This document shows, piece by piece, positions 34,008 through 43,734 of a stretch of 64,000 bases of DNA. Origin of the DNA: Alkalicoccus urumqiensis (lineage in GTDB: Bacteria; Bacillota; Bacilli; Bacillales; Salisediminibacteriaceae); NCBI RefSeq assembly GCF_002993335.1, contig NZ_PVNS01000002.1:248001-312000 (forward strand), given 5' to 3'. The stretch's first letter is position 1; each line of letters starts with the position of its first letter. Made by a program: the position numbers and the translations under genes. The notes below the pieces were generated by a model. That model searched no databases, was not told the origin of the DNA, and worked only from the letters and a program-made list of their open reading frames with translations.

Positions 34008-35285
34008 TCAGGAGGAAACGTGGCTTTTCAACGTATCCTGTATGCTTTTTTCGATACGGGTCAAACCTTCGCGCAGGTCTTCGTCGGAAATATTGATCGG
34101 CGGAAACAGTTTGAACACTTCGTCGCTGCCGCCGGCCGTTTCCATAATAAGTTTATGTTCAAACGCATGCTCGGCGACTTTCTCGCTGAAGCCTTCCACA
34201 TCTGAGGCGATGCCCTGCATCAGACCGCGGCCTTTACGCCGCCCTTTCATATCCGGATATTTGGCAATCATTTCATTCAGAAAATCTTCGACCACAGCTG
34301 CTTTGCGCTGGATGGACGCTTCAAAATCCGGATCGGCCCAGTATTTGAGGGATTCCACCGCCGTAATAAATGCGGGATTGTTTCCGCGGAACGTTCCATT
34401 ATGCTCTCCCGGGATCCAATCGTCCAGTTCCGGTTTAATCAGCGTAACAGCAAGCGGCATGCCGTAGCCGCCGATGGATTTTGACAGGCAGATTATATCC
34501 GGAGATATGCCGGCAGGCTCGAAGGAAAAGAACGTACCGGTGCGGCCGACGCCGGCCTGGACATCATCGATGATCATCAGAATGCCCCACTCACGGCAGA
34601 TCTCCTCCAGCCGTTTGATCCAGGACATTCTGGCTGCATTGATGCCGCCTTCTCCCTGTACCGTTTCCAGAATGACGGCTGCAGGCACCGCAACACCGCT
34701 TCCGTTATCCTGAAGGAAACGTTCAAAATAGTGAAGGGAATCGTGTGTATCCTCCTCCATAAAATCATCGTAAGGCATCGTTACGGTATGGTTCAGCGGG
34801 ATACCTGCGCCGCGGCGCTTCATGGAGTTTCCGGTAACAGAAAGGGCGCCGACAGTCATTCCGTGAAATCCGTTTGTAAAGCTGACGATTTCCGTTCTGC
34901 CGGTCATTTTGCGTGCAAGCTTCAGCGCGCTTTCGACCGTATTTGTACCGGTCGGTCCGGGAAACATCACTTTGTAGTCCATGTGGCGTGGCTTTAAGAT
35001 AACGTCCCGCAGCGTTTCAAGAAACGCAACTTTCGCCGTAGATGCCATATCAAGTGAATGCGTAATACCGTCGTCTTTAATGTATTCAACGAGCTTTTTC
35101 TTCATGTTGTCATCATTATGTCCATAGTTAAGCGCTCCGGCTCCAGAGAAAAAGTCCAGGTACTCAGCGCCTTCTTCATCCCAGATGCGGCACCCTTTCG
35201 CTTTGGTGAACACAGCGGGAAAGCTGCGGACGTAGCTTCGTACACTGGATTCCATATCATGAATAATCGCTAAACGGTCTTCCAT
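34008..35285 (-). CDS. ectB: L-2,4-diaminobutyrate--2-oxoglutarate transaminase (ectoine pathway)
   Basis: A 425-residue class III PLP aminotransferase that makes 2,4-diaminobutyrate from aspartate semialdehyde, the first committed step to ectoine. Identification rests on EctB-type blocks: [66 protein letters not shown] and [14 protein letters not shown]. The PLP lysine is in [15 protein letters not shown] near residue 268. Its ATG directly follows the ectA stop codon. The usual third gene, ectC (ectoine synthase), is absent: a terminator-like hairpin and an unrelated gene come next. Confidence 0.95.
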   Translation of the reverse strand: MEDRLAIIHDMESSVRSYVRSFPAVFTKAKGCRIWDEEGAEYLDFFSGAGALNYGHNDDNMKKKLVEYIKDDGITHSLDMASTAKVAFLETLRDVILKPRHMDYKVMFPGPTGTNTVESALKLARKMTGRTEIVSFTNGFHGMTVGALSVTGNSMKRRGAGIPLNHTVTMPYDDFMEEDTHDSLHYFERFLQDNGSGVAVPAAVILETVQGEGGINAARMSWIKRLEEICREWGILMIIDDVQAGVGRTGTFFSFEPAGISPDIICLSKSIGGYGMPLAVTLIKPELDDWIPGEHNGTFRGNNPAFITAVESLKYWADPDFEASIQRKAAVVEDFLNEMIAKYPDMKGRRKGRGLMQGIASDVEGFSEKVAEHAFEHKLIMETAGGSDEVFKLFPPINISDEDLREGLTRIEKSIQDTLKSHVSS

Positions 35286-35816
35286 TTAATCTGCCTCCTT
35301 TTTTTGAGAGCCGGCGTAGGGGAACGGGCCGATCCGGTACGTAAATTCTGCTTCGCCGGAATCGCCGGGAAATACGTCTGCAGGAAATGTTTCCGTTACG
35401 GTAAATTCGGTGTTTCTCGTCTCAGCAATTTTTTTGAAAAGAGCCTGGGATGCTTTGTTGTCTTTTGTAATCGTCGCTTCGACATACGAAACGTCTTCCA
35501 TCACCGGCCTGGAAAGCAGTGTATCCAGCATCCGGAAGGCAAGGCCCCGGCCGCGCTGGGATGCATCAACCCCAACCTGCCAGACGAAGTAGACGTCCGG
35601 ATTATCCGGCTGGATAAATCCGGTCACAAAACCGACGACGTCATCTTTTTCTTTTACAGTCATGCATGTTTCACTGAAATATTCGGCCATCATAACGTAC
35701 TTATAGGCTGAGTTTAAATCCAGTGATGTTTTTTTCGCGAGTGCCCACATTTTTTGACCATCTTCTTTGGAAGGGGCTTCAAAAACAAGCGATTCTTTCA
35801 ATGAATGATCTCCCAT
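35286..35816 (-). CDS. ectA: L-2,4-diaminobutyrate N-gamma-acetyltransferase
   Basis: A 176-residue GNAT enzyme that acetylates diaminobutyrate to N-gamma-acetyl-diaminobutyrate. Family blocks include FEAPSKEDGQKMWALAKK, LDLNSAYKYVMMAEYFSETC and the acetyl-CoA loop VDASQRGRGLAFRMLDTLL. DNPDVYFVWQVGV is the EctA-specific strand. I chose ATG at 35816; the upstream in-frame GTG (35825) lies within the AAAAAGGGTGA ribosome binding site. It forms a two-gene ectAB operon. Without ectC in the locus, the operon's product could be the acetylated diamine, itself reported to act as a compatible solute, unless ectC lies elsewhere. Confidence 0.93.
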   Translation of the reverse strand: MGDHSLKESLVFEAPSKEDGQKMWALAKKTSLDLNSAYKYVMMAEYFSETCMTVKEKDDVVGFVTGFIQPDNPDVYFVWQVGVDASQRGRGLAFRMLDTLLSRPVMEDVSYVEATITKDNKASQALFKKIAETRNTEFTVTETFPADVFPGDSGEAEFTYRIGPFPYAGSQKKEAD

Positions 35817-35859
35817 GGCAGTCACCCTTTTTAAGTTAGTGGAAATAATAAGTACAGCA

Positions 35860-35888
35860 TATATATACCCTGTTTTCAGAAGATTTAA
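35860..35888 (-). promoter_or_regulatory. Promoter candidate for ectAB
   Basis: On the minus strand TTAAAT (35888-35883), a 17-base spacer and TATATA (35865-35860), 44 bases before the ectA start. Whether it is osmotically controlled cannot be read from the sequence. Confidence 0.45.
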
Positions 35889-35899
35889 TCACTAATTCA

Positions 35900-35940
35900 A
35901 AGAAAAAGTCACCACACCCGGAATAGATGTGGTGACTTTT
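35900..35940 (-). terminator. Intrinsic terminator after typA
   Basis: A 13-bp perfect stem (35904-35916 with 35928-35940, AAAAGTCACCACA and its complement), then TCTTTG on the minus strand after the T-rich arm. Confidence 0.9.
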
Positions 35941-35946
35941 CGTGGA

Positions 35947-37788
35947 TCAGCTGTCTTTCGCAGCAAGCTTGCGTCGTTTTTCTTCGCGCTCACGTGTACT
36001 CTTATCGAGTACTTTTTTGCGGAGGCGGATCGATTCCGGAGTGACTTCGCAGTACTCATCGTCATTCAGGAATTCGAGCGCTTCTTCCAGCGTAAGAATA
36101 CGCGGGCGCTTCATCGTAACGGTCTGGTCTTTCGTTGCCGATCGGATGTTGGTCTGCTGCTTCATTTTCGTAATGTTGACTGTCAGGTCATTGTCGCGGT
36201 TGTGCTCGCCGACAATCATTCCTTCGTAAATTTCCGTACCGGCTTCAAGGAAGAGCGTACCGCGGTCTTCAATCTGAAGCATGCCGTACCCGGTTGTCTT
36301 ACCGGCTTCCATGGAAACGAGAACACCCTGACGACGGCCGCCGACAAAGCCCTGTGCTCTCGGGCGGTAACTGTCAAAGGAATGATTAATGATGCCATAT
36401 CCCTTTGTCTGAGACATAAATTCCGTGGAGTAGCCGATCAGTCCGCGGGAAGGAACGAGAAATTCCAGCCGCACCTGTCCGTCTCCTTTATTAATCATGT
36501 TCAGCATTTCGCCTTTTCTTTCTCCGAGAGATTCCATGACTGAGCCCGTGTAGTCTTCAGGTACATCCACCTGGACGCTTTCGAATGGCTCACACTTTAC
36601 GCCGTCAATTTCTTTGACGATAACTTCCGGCTTGGAAACCTGAAGCTCATATCCTTCGCGGCGCAGGTTTTCAATAAGGATGGAAAGGTGCAGTTCGCCG
36701 CGTCCGGAAACAGTCCATGCGTCCGGAGACGAGGTAGGTTCCACGCGGAGACTGACGTCAGTTTCCACTTGAGTCAGAAGACGTGCTTCAATTTTGCGGC
36801 TCGTGACGTGATCGCCTTCGCGGCCGGCAAACGGACTGTTATTAACGAGAAACTTCATCTGGAGCGTCGGTTCGTCAATACGGACAAGTTCCATCTGCTC
36901 CGGATGGTCCGGAGGGCAGATTGTATCGCCGACCATGATGTCTTCGATACCGGATAGTGCGACCAGATCACCGGATTCCGCTGTCTGAATTTCTTCTTTT
37001 TTCAGACCGAAGAAACCGAACATTTTCGTAATGCGGAATGATTTCTGCGTTCCGTCGCGCTTGATGAGTACCGCCTGGTCTCCGACGTTCAGTGTTCCAC
37101 GGAAAACGCGGCCGATACCAATACGGCCGAGGTATTCATTGTAGTCAAGCATCGTCACCTGAAACTGAGCCGGCTCTTCGCGCGTATCTTTCGGCGCCGG
37201 AACATTTTCGATAATGGACTTAAACAGAACATTCATGTTCTCATCCTGCTTTTCCGGGTCATTACTTGCTGTTCCGTTGATCGCGGAAGCATAAACGACA
37301 GGGAAGTCAAGCTGGTCTTCATCTGCATCAAGTTCGATGAACAGATCGAGTACTTCATCGACGACTTCGTCGGGACGTGCCATCGGCCGGTCAATTTTAT
37401 TCAGCACGACAACCGGCGTCAGCTTCTGTTCGAGTGCCTTTTTCAGCACGAAGCGTGTCTGCGGCATGCAGCCTTCAAACGCATCGACAACGAGTAATAC
37501 ACCGTCCACCATTTTCAGGATTCGTTCCACTTCACCACCGAAATCAGCGTGTCCGGGAGTGTCGAGAATGTTGATCCGCTTTTCTTCGAACTTGACTGCG
37601 GTATTTTTTGCAAGAATCGTTATTCCGCGTTCTTTCTCTATATCATTGTTGTCCATTGCCCGCTCAGCAACCTGTTCGTGGTCTCCAAAAGTACCTGACT
37701 GCTTAAGCAGCTCGTCCACCAGTGTCGTCTTTCCGTGGTCTACGTGGGCGATAATAGCAATGTTGCGTAAATCTTCTCGTACGTTCAT
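35947..37788 (-). CDS. typA: Ribosome-associated GTPase TypA/BipA
   Basis: A 613-residue translational GTPase of the EF-G/LepA superfamily that binds ribosomes and assists assembly and stress or cold adaptation. G1 is [10 protein letters not shown] at residues 14-23, the switch I threonine is in [15 protein letters not shown]3 is [11 protein letters not shown] and G4 is NKIDRP. The C-terminal TypA-specific region ([18 protein letters not shown] and [16 protein letters not shown]) is intact. Length is normal. The start is ATG behind AGGAGCG. An extended -10 promoter lies in the 71-base gap after proA, so typA can be transcribed alone or with proBA. Confidence 0.96.
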   Translation of the reverse strand: MNVREDLRNIAIIAHVDHGKTTLVDELLKQSGTFGDHEQVAERAMDNNDIEKERGITILAKNTAVKFEEKRINILDTPGHADFGGEVERILKMVDGVLLVVDAFEGCMPQTRFVLKKALEQKLTPVVVLNKIDRPMARPDEVVDEVLDLFIELDADEDQLDFPVVYASAINGTASNDPEKQDENMNVLFKSIIENVPAPKDTREEPAQFQVTMLDYNEYLGRIGIGRVFRGTLNVGDQAVLIKRDGTQKSFRITKMFGFFGLKKEEIQTAESGDLVALSGIEDIMVGDTICPPDHPEQMELVRIDEPTLQMKFLVNNSPFAGREGDHVTSRKIEARLLTQVETDVSLRVEPTSSPDAWTVSGRGELHLSILIENLRREGYELQVSKPEVIVKEIDGVKCEPFESVQVDVPEDYTGSVMESLGERKGEMLNMINKGDGQVRLEFLVPSRGLIGYSTEFMSQTKGYGIINHSFDSYRPRAQGFVGGRRQGVLVSMEAGKTTGYGMLQIEDRGTLFLEAGTEIYEGMIVGEHNRDNDLTVNITKMKQQTNIRSATKDQTVTMKRPRILTLEEALEFLNDDEYCEVTPESIRLRKKVLDKSTREREEKRRKLAAKDS

Positions 37789-37829
37789 TCAATAAAACGC
37801 TCCTGTCTTGTTTAGATTACATCTGTCCT

Positions 37830-37838
37830 AGTATAGCA
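37830..37838 (-). promoter_or_regulatory. Extended -10 promoter for typA
   Basis: TGCTATACT on the minus strand, 42 bases upstream of the typA start, with no good -35. Confidence 0.5.
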
Positions 37839-37859
37839 CAGGAGCGGATGAATATCATC

Positions 37860-39131
37860 TTACTTTTCTTCAGAGAGTGGAAGTGAGCCTTTCTGCTGTC
37901 CATTTCCCTGCAGGATATATTTCCATGTCGTCAGCGCATCAAGCCCCATCGGCCCCCGAGCGTGAAGCTTCTGTGTGCTGATACCGACTTCGGCACCGTA
38001 GCCGAATTCTTCGCCGTCGGTAAACCGCGTGGAGGCGTTATGGTAAAGGGCAGCTGCGTCGATACGTTCAAAAAATAAATCGGCATGTGCCTGGTCGGGT
38101 GTAATGATTGCTTCGGAATGGTTCGTTGTGTACGTACTGATGTGATCGAGTGCTTCGTAAATGTCTTCTGCAATTTTGACGGTGATTTTCAAATCGTTGA
38201 ATTCCTGCTCAAAATCTTCCGGTGAGGCCGGCTGAATCCGTGCATCCATCCGGCAGGCAGTTTCACAGCCGGTTACCGTAACACCGTGCAGTTCCATGTC
38301 ATTGATAACCGAGGAAAGGTGGGACATCGCCCATTCACGGTGGATGACGAGGTTTTCAATGGCATTGCAGACAGAAGGACGCTGCACTTTCGCATCGACG
38401 GCAAGCGTTCTAGCAAGGCGTACATCTGCCTGCGCATCAATATACATATGACAGTTGCCGGCACCGGTTTCAATGACCGGAACGAGAGATTTTTCGACGA
38501 CCGTGTCAATGAGCTTTTTACTGCCTCTTGGAATGAGTACATCGACGAGACCACGGGCCTGAAACAATTCATTCGTGAGGGAGCGGTCCGTGTTTTCAAT
38601 AAGCTGCACCGCATCCTCCGGATAACCGGCTCCTGCGGCTGCTTTTCGAATAACATCGACGATTTGTTTGTTGGAGTGAATCGTGCTGGACGAACCGCGC
38701 AGCAGCACAGCATTTCCTGTCTTTAACGCGAGAGCGGAAATGTCGACGGTGACGTTCGGCCGTGCTTCATAGATCACTCCGACAACGCCGAGCGGTACTT
38801 TCCATTCACTGATAACGAGTCCATTCGGCCGTTCCCAGCTCCTAGGGTCGGAACTCAGCGGATTCGGAAGAGAAGCCACGGCTTTACAGGCTTCAGCAAT
38901 ATGGAGAAGACGCTCCTCCGTCAGTTTCAGGCGGTCGATGAGCGACTCCGGCATCCCGGACTCTACAGCAGCAGATACATCGGCTTCATTCGCTTCCAGA
39001 ATCCGCTGTTTCTCATCAAGCAGGGCAGCGGCAATCGCATGTAACGCTTCCTGCCGGTCTGCTTCTGAATAGGATGTCAGCCTCCGGGCTGCTAATTTCG
39101 CTTTTTTTCCTTTTTCAAGAACTTCACTCAT
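37860..39131 (-). CDS. proA: Gamma-glutamyl phosphate reductase
   Basis: A 423-residue NADPH-dependent enzyme of the aldehyde dehydrogenase fold, the second step of proline synthesis from glutamate. The catalytic cysteine is in VQRPSVCNAIENLVIH near residue 250. VPLGVVGVIYEARPNVTVD near residue 110 and LIPRGSKKLIDTVVEKS near residue 190 are family blocks. I set the start at ATG 39131, the residue following AGAAAGGAGC; the frame is open 12 codons further upstream without a better ribosome binding site. It overlaps the end of proB by 8 bases, so the two are coupled. No terminator separates it from typA. Confidence 0.95.
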   Translation of the reverse strand: MSEVLEKGKKAKLAARRLTSYSEADRQEALHAIAAALLDEKQRILEANEADVSAAVESGMPESLIDRLKLTEERLLHIAEACKAVASLPNPLSSDPRSWERPNGLVISEWKVPLGVVGVIYEARPNVTVDISALALKTGNAVLLRGSSSTIHSNKQIVDVIRKAAAGAGYPEDAVQLIENTDRSLTNELFQARGLVDVLIPRGSKKLIDTVVEKSLVPVIETGAGNCHMYIDAQADVRLARTLAVDAKVQRPSVCNAIENLVIHREWAMSHLSSVINDMELHGVTVTGCETACRMDARIQPASPEDFEQEFNDLKITVKIAEDIYEALDHISTYTTNHSEAIITPDQAHADLFFERIDAAALYHNASTRFTDGEEFGYGAEVGISTQKLHARGPMGLDALTTWKYILQGNGQQKGSLPLSEEK

Positions 39132-40236
39132 GTTCTGTATGCTCCTTTCTGGCTTGAGAATCAGCAAGACGGACCCAGTGATCCCGGTGGATGACGAGCG
39201 GCGAAGGGGAGATGCCTGCTTTTTCCCGTAAGCGGGAAGCGGCTTCCGCAGCTCTTCCTTTTCCGATCAGCACGCCATCCTGATTGTACACATCGACGAC
39301 ATCACTCTCCTGGAAGTGCCCGTCCATTTGACTCACACCGACCAGGAGAAGGCTTCTGCCGTGTTTTAACAGTGCTTCCTCCGCTCCGTCATCAACGAGC
39401 ACCCGTCCTTTTGGTGCAGCATGGTAGGCAATCCACTGCTTTTGAGTTTTCATCTGTCCGGAGCGCTGCGGATGTATATACGTTCCGGAGCGTCCGGATC
39501 CCTCTGCGACAGCAGTGATCGGCTCTTTTTCATTGTACGTGCCGACGAAGACACGAGCGCCCATTTCCTGAGCTGCCTGGGCGGCACGCAGCTTGGAGCG
39601 CATACCACCTGTTCCGAGGCCGGAAGTAGATCCGTCTGCGTTTTTAAATAAAGACGGCGGAAGGTGGGAGAGTGTTTCATATTTAACGGCTTCCGGGTCC
39701 ACTGCCGGATTGGCGGAATAAATACCGTCTACATCGGTCATTAAAATAAGCGTATCGGCATGAACAGCTCCGGCAATAAGTGCGGAGAGCATATCATTGT
39801 CCCCGAATGTAAGCTCGTCGACGGCCGTGGAGTCGTTTTCGTTAATAATCGGCAGAATCCCCCGGCGGAGCAGCTCTTCCAGAACGGCAGTTACATTCTG
39901 GTAATGCTCCCCGTTTTGAAAATCATGCCTTGTCAGCAGAAGCTGTGCAGCAGTTACCCCGTACTGCTGCAGAGAGAAACGGTAATGCTGCATGAGAAGA
40001 CTCTGCCCGACAGCTGCAGCTGCCTGCTTGCCCTGGATCGTTTCCGGACGGGAGTGATAGCCGATCTCCCGGAACCCTGCAGCCACCGAACCGGAAGAGA
40101 CAACGATCAGTTCATGACCGCTTTTGACAGCTTCCTGAAAGGCATGGCAGAACTTGGCCAGTTTCAAAGGGGAGAGAGTGCCATCCGCCTCCGTCAAAGA
40201 ACTGCTCCCAATTTTAATCACTATCCGCTGTTTCAT
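39124..40236 (-). CDS. proB: Glutamate 5-kinase with PUA domain
   Basis: A 370-residue enzyme of the first proline-synthesis step. The amino-acid kinase domain occupies about residues 1-255 (opening RIVIKIGSSSLTE, then VSSGSVAAGF, NENDSTAVDELTFGDNDMLSALIAG and the GTGGMRSKLRAAQAA loop). A C-terminal PUA domain follows from about residue 275 (GRVLVDDGAEEALLKHGRSLL). In anabolic ProB the enzyme is feedback-inhibited by proline. The gene lies about 100 bases downstream of a T-box terminator that makes expression depend on uncharged proline tRNA. The ribosome binding site is weak (GTGGGGT). Confidence 0.95.
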   Translation of the reverse strand: MKQRIVIKIGSSSLTEADGTLSPLKLAKFCHAFQEAVKSGHELIVVSSGSVAAGFREIGYHSRPETIQGKQAAAAVGQSLLMQHYRFSLQQYGVTAAQLLLTRHDFQNGEHYQNVTAVLEELLRRGILPIINENDSTAVDELTFGDNDMLSALIAGAVHADTLILMTDVDGIYSANPAVDPEAVKYETLSHLPPSLFKNADGSTSGLGTGGMRSKLRAAQAAQEMGARVFVGTYNEKEPITAVAEGSGRSGTYIHPQRSGQMKTQKQWIAYHAAPKGRVLVDDGAEEALLKHGRSLLLVGVSQMDGHFQESDVVDVYNQDGVLIGKGRAAEAASRLREKAGISPSPLVIHRDHWVRLADSQARKEHTEHE

Positions 40237-40339
40237 ATGCGTAACCCCACTTTATTCAGTATAGAAGGAAATATCGAATCCTGTGTTCCTCCATCCACTC
40301 CACCGGTTAATCTGTATCATTTGGAGGCGGAAGATACAA

Positions 40340-40568
40340 AAAATGCGCTCTTCATCCTCAAGAAAAGGACGAAGAGCGCAAGCCCGCCGCGGTACCACCT
40401 TCGTTGACCGCATACGCAGTCCACTTTAATCCGGATAACGGCGGAATCCGTTCCGTACGCTGTAAAGCAGGTTCGGCTGCTCCGTTCTGATCCGCCTTCT
40501 CAGCTCATGGGCGGAATCTCTGGCAGGGGAGGGGAGCCTACTGATCTTCTGTACGGGAAAGTGACTCT
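40340..40568 (-). promoter_or_regulatory. T-box riboswitch of the proBA operon, proline type
   Basis: The minus strand carries the T-box sequence AAGGTGGTACCGCG at 40401-40388. It is followed by a terminator hairpin (TGCGCTCTTCGTCC and GGATGAAGAGCGCA, 40380-40347, then six T). A stem I-like long hairpin lies upstream. The likely specifier triplet is CCU at 40471-40469 in the context GAACCUGC, a proline codon, which fits the proBA genes downstream. Uncharged tRNA-Pro binding would favour the antiterminator. The exact stem I pairing was not modelled. Confidence 0.88.
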
Positions 40569-40597
40569 ATTATTGATAATTGTCTGACTTTTGTCAA
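40569..40597 (-). promoter_or_regulatory. proBA promoter
   Basis: On the minus strand a perfect TTGACA (40597-40592), a 17-base spacer and AATAAT (40574-40569), just upstream of the T-box leader. Confidence 0.75.
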
Positions 40598-40607
40598 GGG
40601 CTTGCCG

Positions 40608-41969
40608 TTAATTAATCAATGATTGAAGCGGCGCTGGAATTCTGCCTCCGCGCTCCATCATTCTGCTGGAGCTGTATGGGTTCATTCCCATGACCGGAGC
40701 ACGGCCGAGAAGGCCGCCGAATTCCACCATGTCGCCTTCACTCCGTCCCGGTACCGGAATGACCCGCACCGCAGTCGTTTTTTTATTGATCATGCCGATC
40801 GCCATTTCATCTGCGATCATGCCTGCGATCGAATCGGCCGGCGTATCGCCGTTGACTGCAATCATATCGAGGCCGACGGAGCACACACACGTCATCGCTT
40901 CCAGCTTCGAAAGCGTGAGCGAATTATCTTCAATCCCTTTAATCATTCCGTTATCTTCCGAAACTGGGATGAATGCTCCGGACAATCCGCCGACGTAGGA
41001 ACTGGCCATGGCGCCGCCTTTTTTCACAGCGTCATTCATCAGTGCCAGTGCAGCGATCGTACCGTGTGTTCCGACCCGCTCCAGCCCGATTTCCTCCAGT
41101 ATTTCTGCTACGGAGTCATTCATGGCATTGGTCGGTGCGAGAGACAGATCCATTATACCGAACGGAACGTTCAGGCGTGAGGCTACTTCACGGCCGATCA
41201 GCTCTCCTGCGCGTGTGATTTTAAAGGCGGTCCGCTTGATGACGTCAGCTACCTCACCAAGGTCTGCATCCGGATAGCGTCTGAGTGCATGCAGCACGAC
41301 TCCGGGTCCGCTGACGCCGACATTCAGGACCACTTCCTGCTCACCGGTCCCGTGAAATGCACCTGCCATAAAAGGATTGTCTTCGGCCGGGTTGCAGAAG
41401 ACAACAAACTTGGCGCACGCCAGACCGTCCTGATCTGCTGTTCGTTCAGATGCTTCTTTAATAATAGATCCTAGACGGCGGACACCATCCATGTTAATTC
41501 CGCTTTTCGTAGATGCCGTTGATACAGATCCGCACACCCGCTGTGTTTCTGACAGGGCGCGGGGGAGCGCATCCATCAGGACGCGGTCGCCCTTTGTTTC
41601 CCCTTTATGAATCATGGCCGAAAAGCCGCCGATAAAATCAACGCCGAGTGCTTCTGCTGCCTGATCGAGTGTATGAGCGAGCTTGACCGCATCATCCACC
41701 GAGCTGTGGCCGAGCAGTTCTGCAGCGGGGGTGATCGAAATCCGTTTATTGACGATGGGGATGCCATACTCATCTGCTGTTTTATCCGCTGTTTTTTTCA
41801 GCTCAGCTGCTGCACCGGTAATCTTTTCATAAACCCGGCGGCGCATGGCCTCCTGATCCGGATCAATGCAGTCGTGGAGGCTGATACCCATTGTTACCGT
41901 TCGGATATCCAGCTTTTCCATCTGAATCATGCGGATGGTTTCCTGTATTTCCTGGAATGCTAAACTCAT
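40608..41969 (-). CDS. UPF0210 / PFL-family protein (DUF711)
   Basis: A 453-residue conserved protein of the UPF0210 (DUF711) family. Recognisable blocks are [18 protein letters not shown] at the N-terminus, [69 protein letters not shown] and [18 protein letters not shown]. The fold is related to pyruvate formate-lyase-like proteins but lacks a glycyl-radical motif, and no function is established. It is always paired with a small ACT-domain protein (UPF0237), as here, 16 bases upstream. ATG 41969 fits the AAAGGAGC spacing better than ATG 41975. The glycine riboswitch ahead of the pair ties it to glycine or one-carbon metabolism. Confidence 0.9.
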   Translation of the reverse strand: MSLAFQEIQETIRMIQMEKLDIRTVTMGISLHDCIDPDQEAMRRRVYEKITGAAAELKKTADKTADEYGIPIVNKRISITPAAELLGHSSVDDAVKLAHTLDQAAEALGVDFIGGFSAMIHKGETKGDRVLMDALPRALSETQRVCGSVSTASTKSGINMDGVRRLGSIIKEASERTADQDGLACAKFVVFCNPAEDNPFMAGAFHGTGEQEVVLNVGVSGPGVVLHALRRYPDADLGEVADVIKRTAFKITRAGELIGREVASRLNVPFGIMDLSLAPTNAMNDSVAEILEEIGLERVGTHGTIAALALMNDAVKKGGAMASSYVGGLSGAFIPVSEDNGMIKGIEDNSLTLSKLEAMTCVCSVGLDMIAVNGDTPADSIAGMIADEMAIGMINKKTTAVRVIPVPGRSEGDMVEFGGLLGRAPVMGMNPYSSSRMMERGGRIPAPLQSLIN

Positions 41970-41985
41970 TGTCATTCGCTCCTTT

Positions 41986-42261
41986 TTAGATGCGGTGCAT
42001 GGACTGGAAAAGTTCTTCCCGCTGGATGTCGATTTTTACGCCGATGGTTTCCGCTGTCTGCTGAAGCGCCTTTTCAATGTCTTCCTGAGGACGGTCCTCC
42101 GGAAGCTCGATCAGCATCATCATTGTAAAAAAGTCCTGCAGAATCGTCTGGGAAATATCGAGAATATTGACGTTCTGGTCAGCAAGGGACGTAGTGACCG
42201 AGGAAATGATGCCTACTTTATCTTTGCCGACGACACTGACTACTGCACGGTTTCTGCTCAT
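41986..42261 (-). CDS. ACT-domain protein, UPF0237 family
   Basis: A 91-residue single ACT domain ([37 protein letters not shown]). ACT domains bind amino acids, often as dimers. The UPF0237 family is a constant genomic partner of UPF0210, so it may be the amino-acid sensor for that protein. It resembles half of GcvR, the glycine-cleavage regulator of enterobacteria. GAAAGAAGGA precedes ATG. It is the first gene after a glycine riboswitch terminator, which makes glycine the probable ligand; that is inference. Confidence 0.92.
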   Translation of the reverse strand: MSRNRAVVSVVGKDKVGIISSVTTSLADQNVNILDISQTILQDFFTMMMLIELPEDRPQEDIEKALQQTAETIGVKIDIQREELFQSMHRI

Positions 42262-42301
42262 GATATTCCTTCTTTCTTTTCAATTAATTAAGTAACAAAA
42301 T

Positions 42302-42332
42302 AAAAAAACCGCATAGACGGAACCTATGCGGG
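42302..42332 (-). terminator. Terminator of the glycine riboswitch expression platform
   Basis: CCGCATAG and CTATGCGG pair across a 7-base loop, then seven T on the minus strand, directly 3' of the aptamer. Its position 41 bases before the UPF0237 gene fits ligand-controlled termination. Confidence 0.85.
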
Positions 42333-42339
42333 AACTCGT

Positions 42340-42428
42340 CTTCTGTCCGGCTGCCTGAGATTGTGAATCCTTCGGCGCTGCTTGTGCAGTCTCTCCAGAA
42401 GATGCTCCGGCGGTAGAGTGCCACCGCG
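42340..42428 (-). promoter_or_regulatory. Singleton glycine riboswitch aptamer
   Basis: The minus strand shows the gcvT-motif core in order: P1 CTTCTG (42401-42396), GGAGAGACTGC, AGCGCCGAAGG, AATCTCAGGCA, GGACAGAAG closing P1 (42345-42340). Only one full aptamer is present. A short hairpin GCGGT/ACCGC just upstream (about 42427-42408) may be the ghost-aptamer stem seen beside singleton glycine riboswitches. It controls the UPF0237-UPF0210 pair. No confident sigma-A promoter was found upstream. Confidence 0.88.
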
Positions 42429-42555
42429 TTCATAGCTTCTTATATAATCTTCATCAACTTACCAGCTTTCCAACTGCACGTCAAGATGGCGGGAGGCTTC
42501 TCGTTCTGCTATATTGGTAGCAGAGAATCTGCAGGTACGCGGAGGCTGATAGCCA

Positions 42556-43623
42556 TTGTATAACAAGTTGATCGGCGCACTGCTCATCATCATAACCGGA
42601 TTGGTGGGGTTATTTATGTATACATATTACAGTATAGAAGCAGGCGAGGAATCCAGCTGGCCGCGTCATTCTTCGCTGGAGGATGCGGGCTTTAATCCGC
42701 AGGCGCTGGATCAGGCAAGAGCCTACTACGAATCGTTGAACTCCACAGCAGCAATGGTCATTTACCGGGGAAGAGTCTTGTTTGAATGGGGGGATGTCTC
42801 CAAGAGCACCAACGCCCATTCTGTCCGCAAGAGCCTTCTTTCTGCACTGTACGGAATAGAGCTCGAGCAGGGGACGATGCACCTGAATCAAACGCTTGTC
42901 GAATTCGGTATCGATGATCAGCCGCCGCTTACAACGATTGAACGCCAGGCAGAACTCCGCCATTTAATGACATCGAGCTCCGGTGTCTACCTTCCTGCCG
43001 GGGAAGAATCTATTGGGATGAGGGTGGCAAGACCGGGACGCGGCAGTTTTCTTCCGGGAGAAAATTATTACTATAACAACTGGGATTTTAATGTGCTCGG
43101 GACCATTTATAATGAACAGACCGAATCGGACCTGTTTGAAGATTTTTTCGAAAAAATTGCACAGCCAATAGGCATGGAAGACCTGGATCCGGCAGACATG
43201 AACTATAAATACGAAAACCGCCGCTCCCGTCATCCATCGTATTTGTTTCAAATGTCGGCGAGGGATATGGCAAGGTTCGGCCAGCTGTACCTGCAGGAAG
43301 GAAGGTGGGACGGCAGACAGATTGTTCCGGAATGGTGGGTGGAGGAGAGTACGAAGCCGCAGAAGGATGTTCCATCCAACAATGTGATGGACTACGGTTA
43401 TCTCTGGTGGACGGCTTCAGACGGGCCGTTTGCAGATCTTGACATGTATTCTGCAGTCGGCCGGTACGGTCAGTCCATCGATATAATTCCGGAGCTTGAT
43501 CTCGTCTTTGTCCACCGCGTGGACTCCAACAGACTGGCGTTTCAGCTGACGAGAAGCTCTGTCAACGAACTGCAGCGTCTGCAGCTGCTCCAGCTGATTC
43601 TGGATGCCAGACAGTCGCAGTGA
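42556..43623 (+). CDS. Membrane-anchored serine hydrolase, beta-lactamase-related family
   Basis: A 355-residue protein with one N-terminal membrane segment (residues 4-24), so the enzyme domain faces outside. The SxxK motif is HSVRKSLLSALYG near residue 92 and the YxN equivalent is YYYNNWDFN near residue 175. The third motif region is VGRYGQSIDIIPE, where esterase-like members have HxG-type replacements. It resembles 6-aminohexanoate-dimer hydrolase/EstB-like proteins. The start is TTG, 10 bases after GGAGG, with no better start nearby. It is divergent from the UPF0237 operon and monocistronic. Confidence 0.85.
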   Translation: MYNKLIGALLIIITGLVGLFMYTYYSIEAGEESSWPRHSSLEDAGFNPQALDQARAYYESLNSTAAMVIYRGRVLFEWGDVSKSTNAHSVRKSLLSALYGIELEQGTMHLNQTLVEFGIDDQPPLTTIERQAELRHLMTSSSGVYLPAGEESIGMRVARPGRGSFLPGENYYYNNWDFNVLGTIYNEQTESDLFEDFFEKIAQPIGMEDLDPADMNYKYENRRSRHPSYLFQMSARDMARFGQLYLQEGRWDGRQIVPEWWVEESTKPQKDVPSNNVMDYGYLWWTASDGPFADLDMYSAVGRYGQSIDIIPELDLVFVHRVDSNRLAFQLTRSSVNELQRLQLLQLILDARQSQ

Positions 43624-43734
43624 GCCAGAAAGCGATGCGGTAGAGTTCACTCTGCCGAAAGAATTCGTCTCTATCCTGCTCTAACAGCGTTCAGCTGAAC
43701 AGCCCGGCTTCTTATTCCGAGGTGCCAAAAACCT

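Noticed and set aside
42427-42555. A confident promoter for the glycine riboswitch or the divergent hydrolase
   Set aside because: TATA-rich sequence at 42441-42448 could serve either strand, but no -35 lies at a suitable distance on either side.
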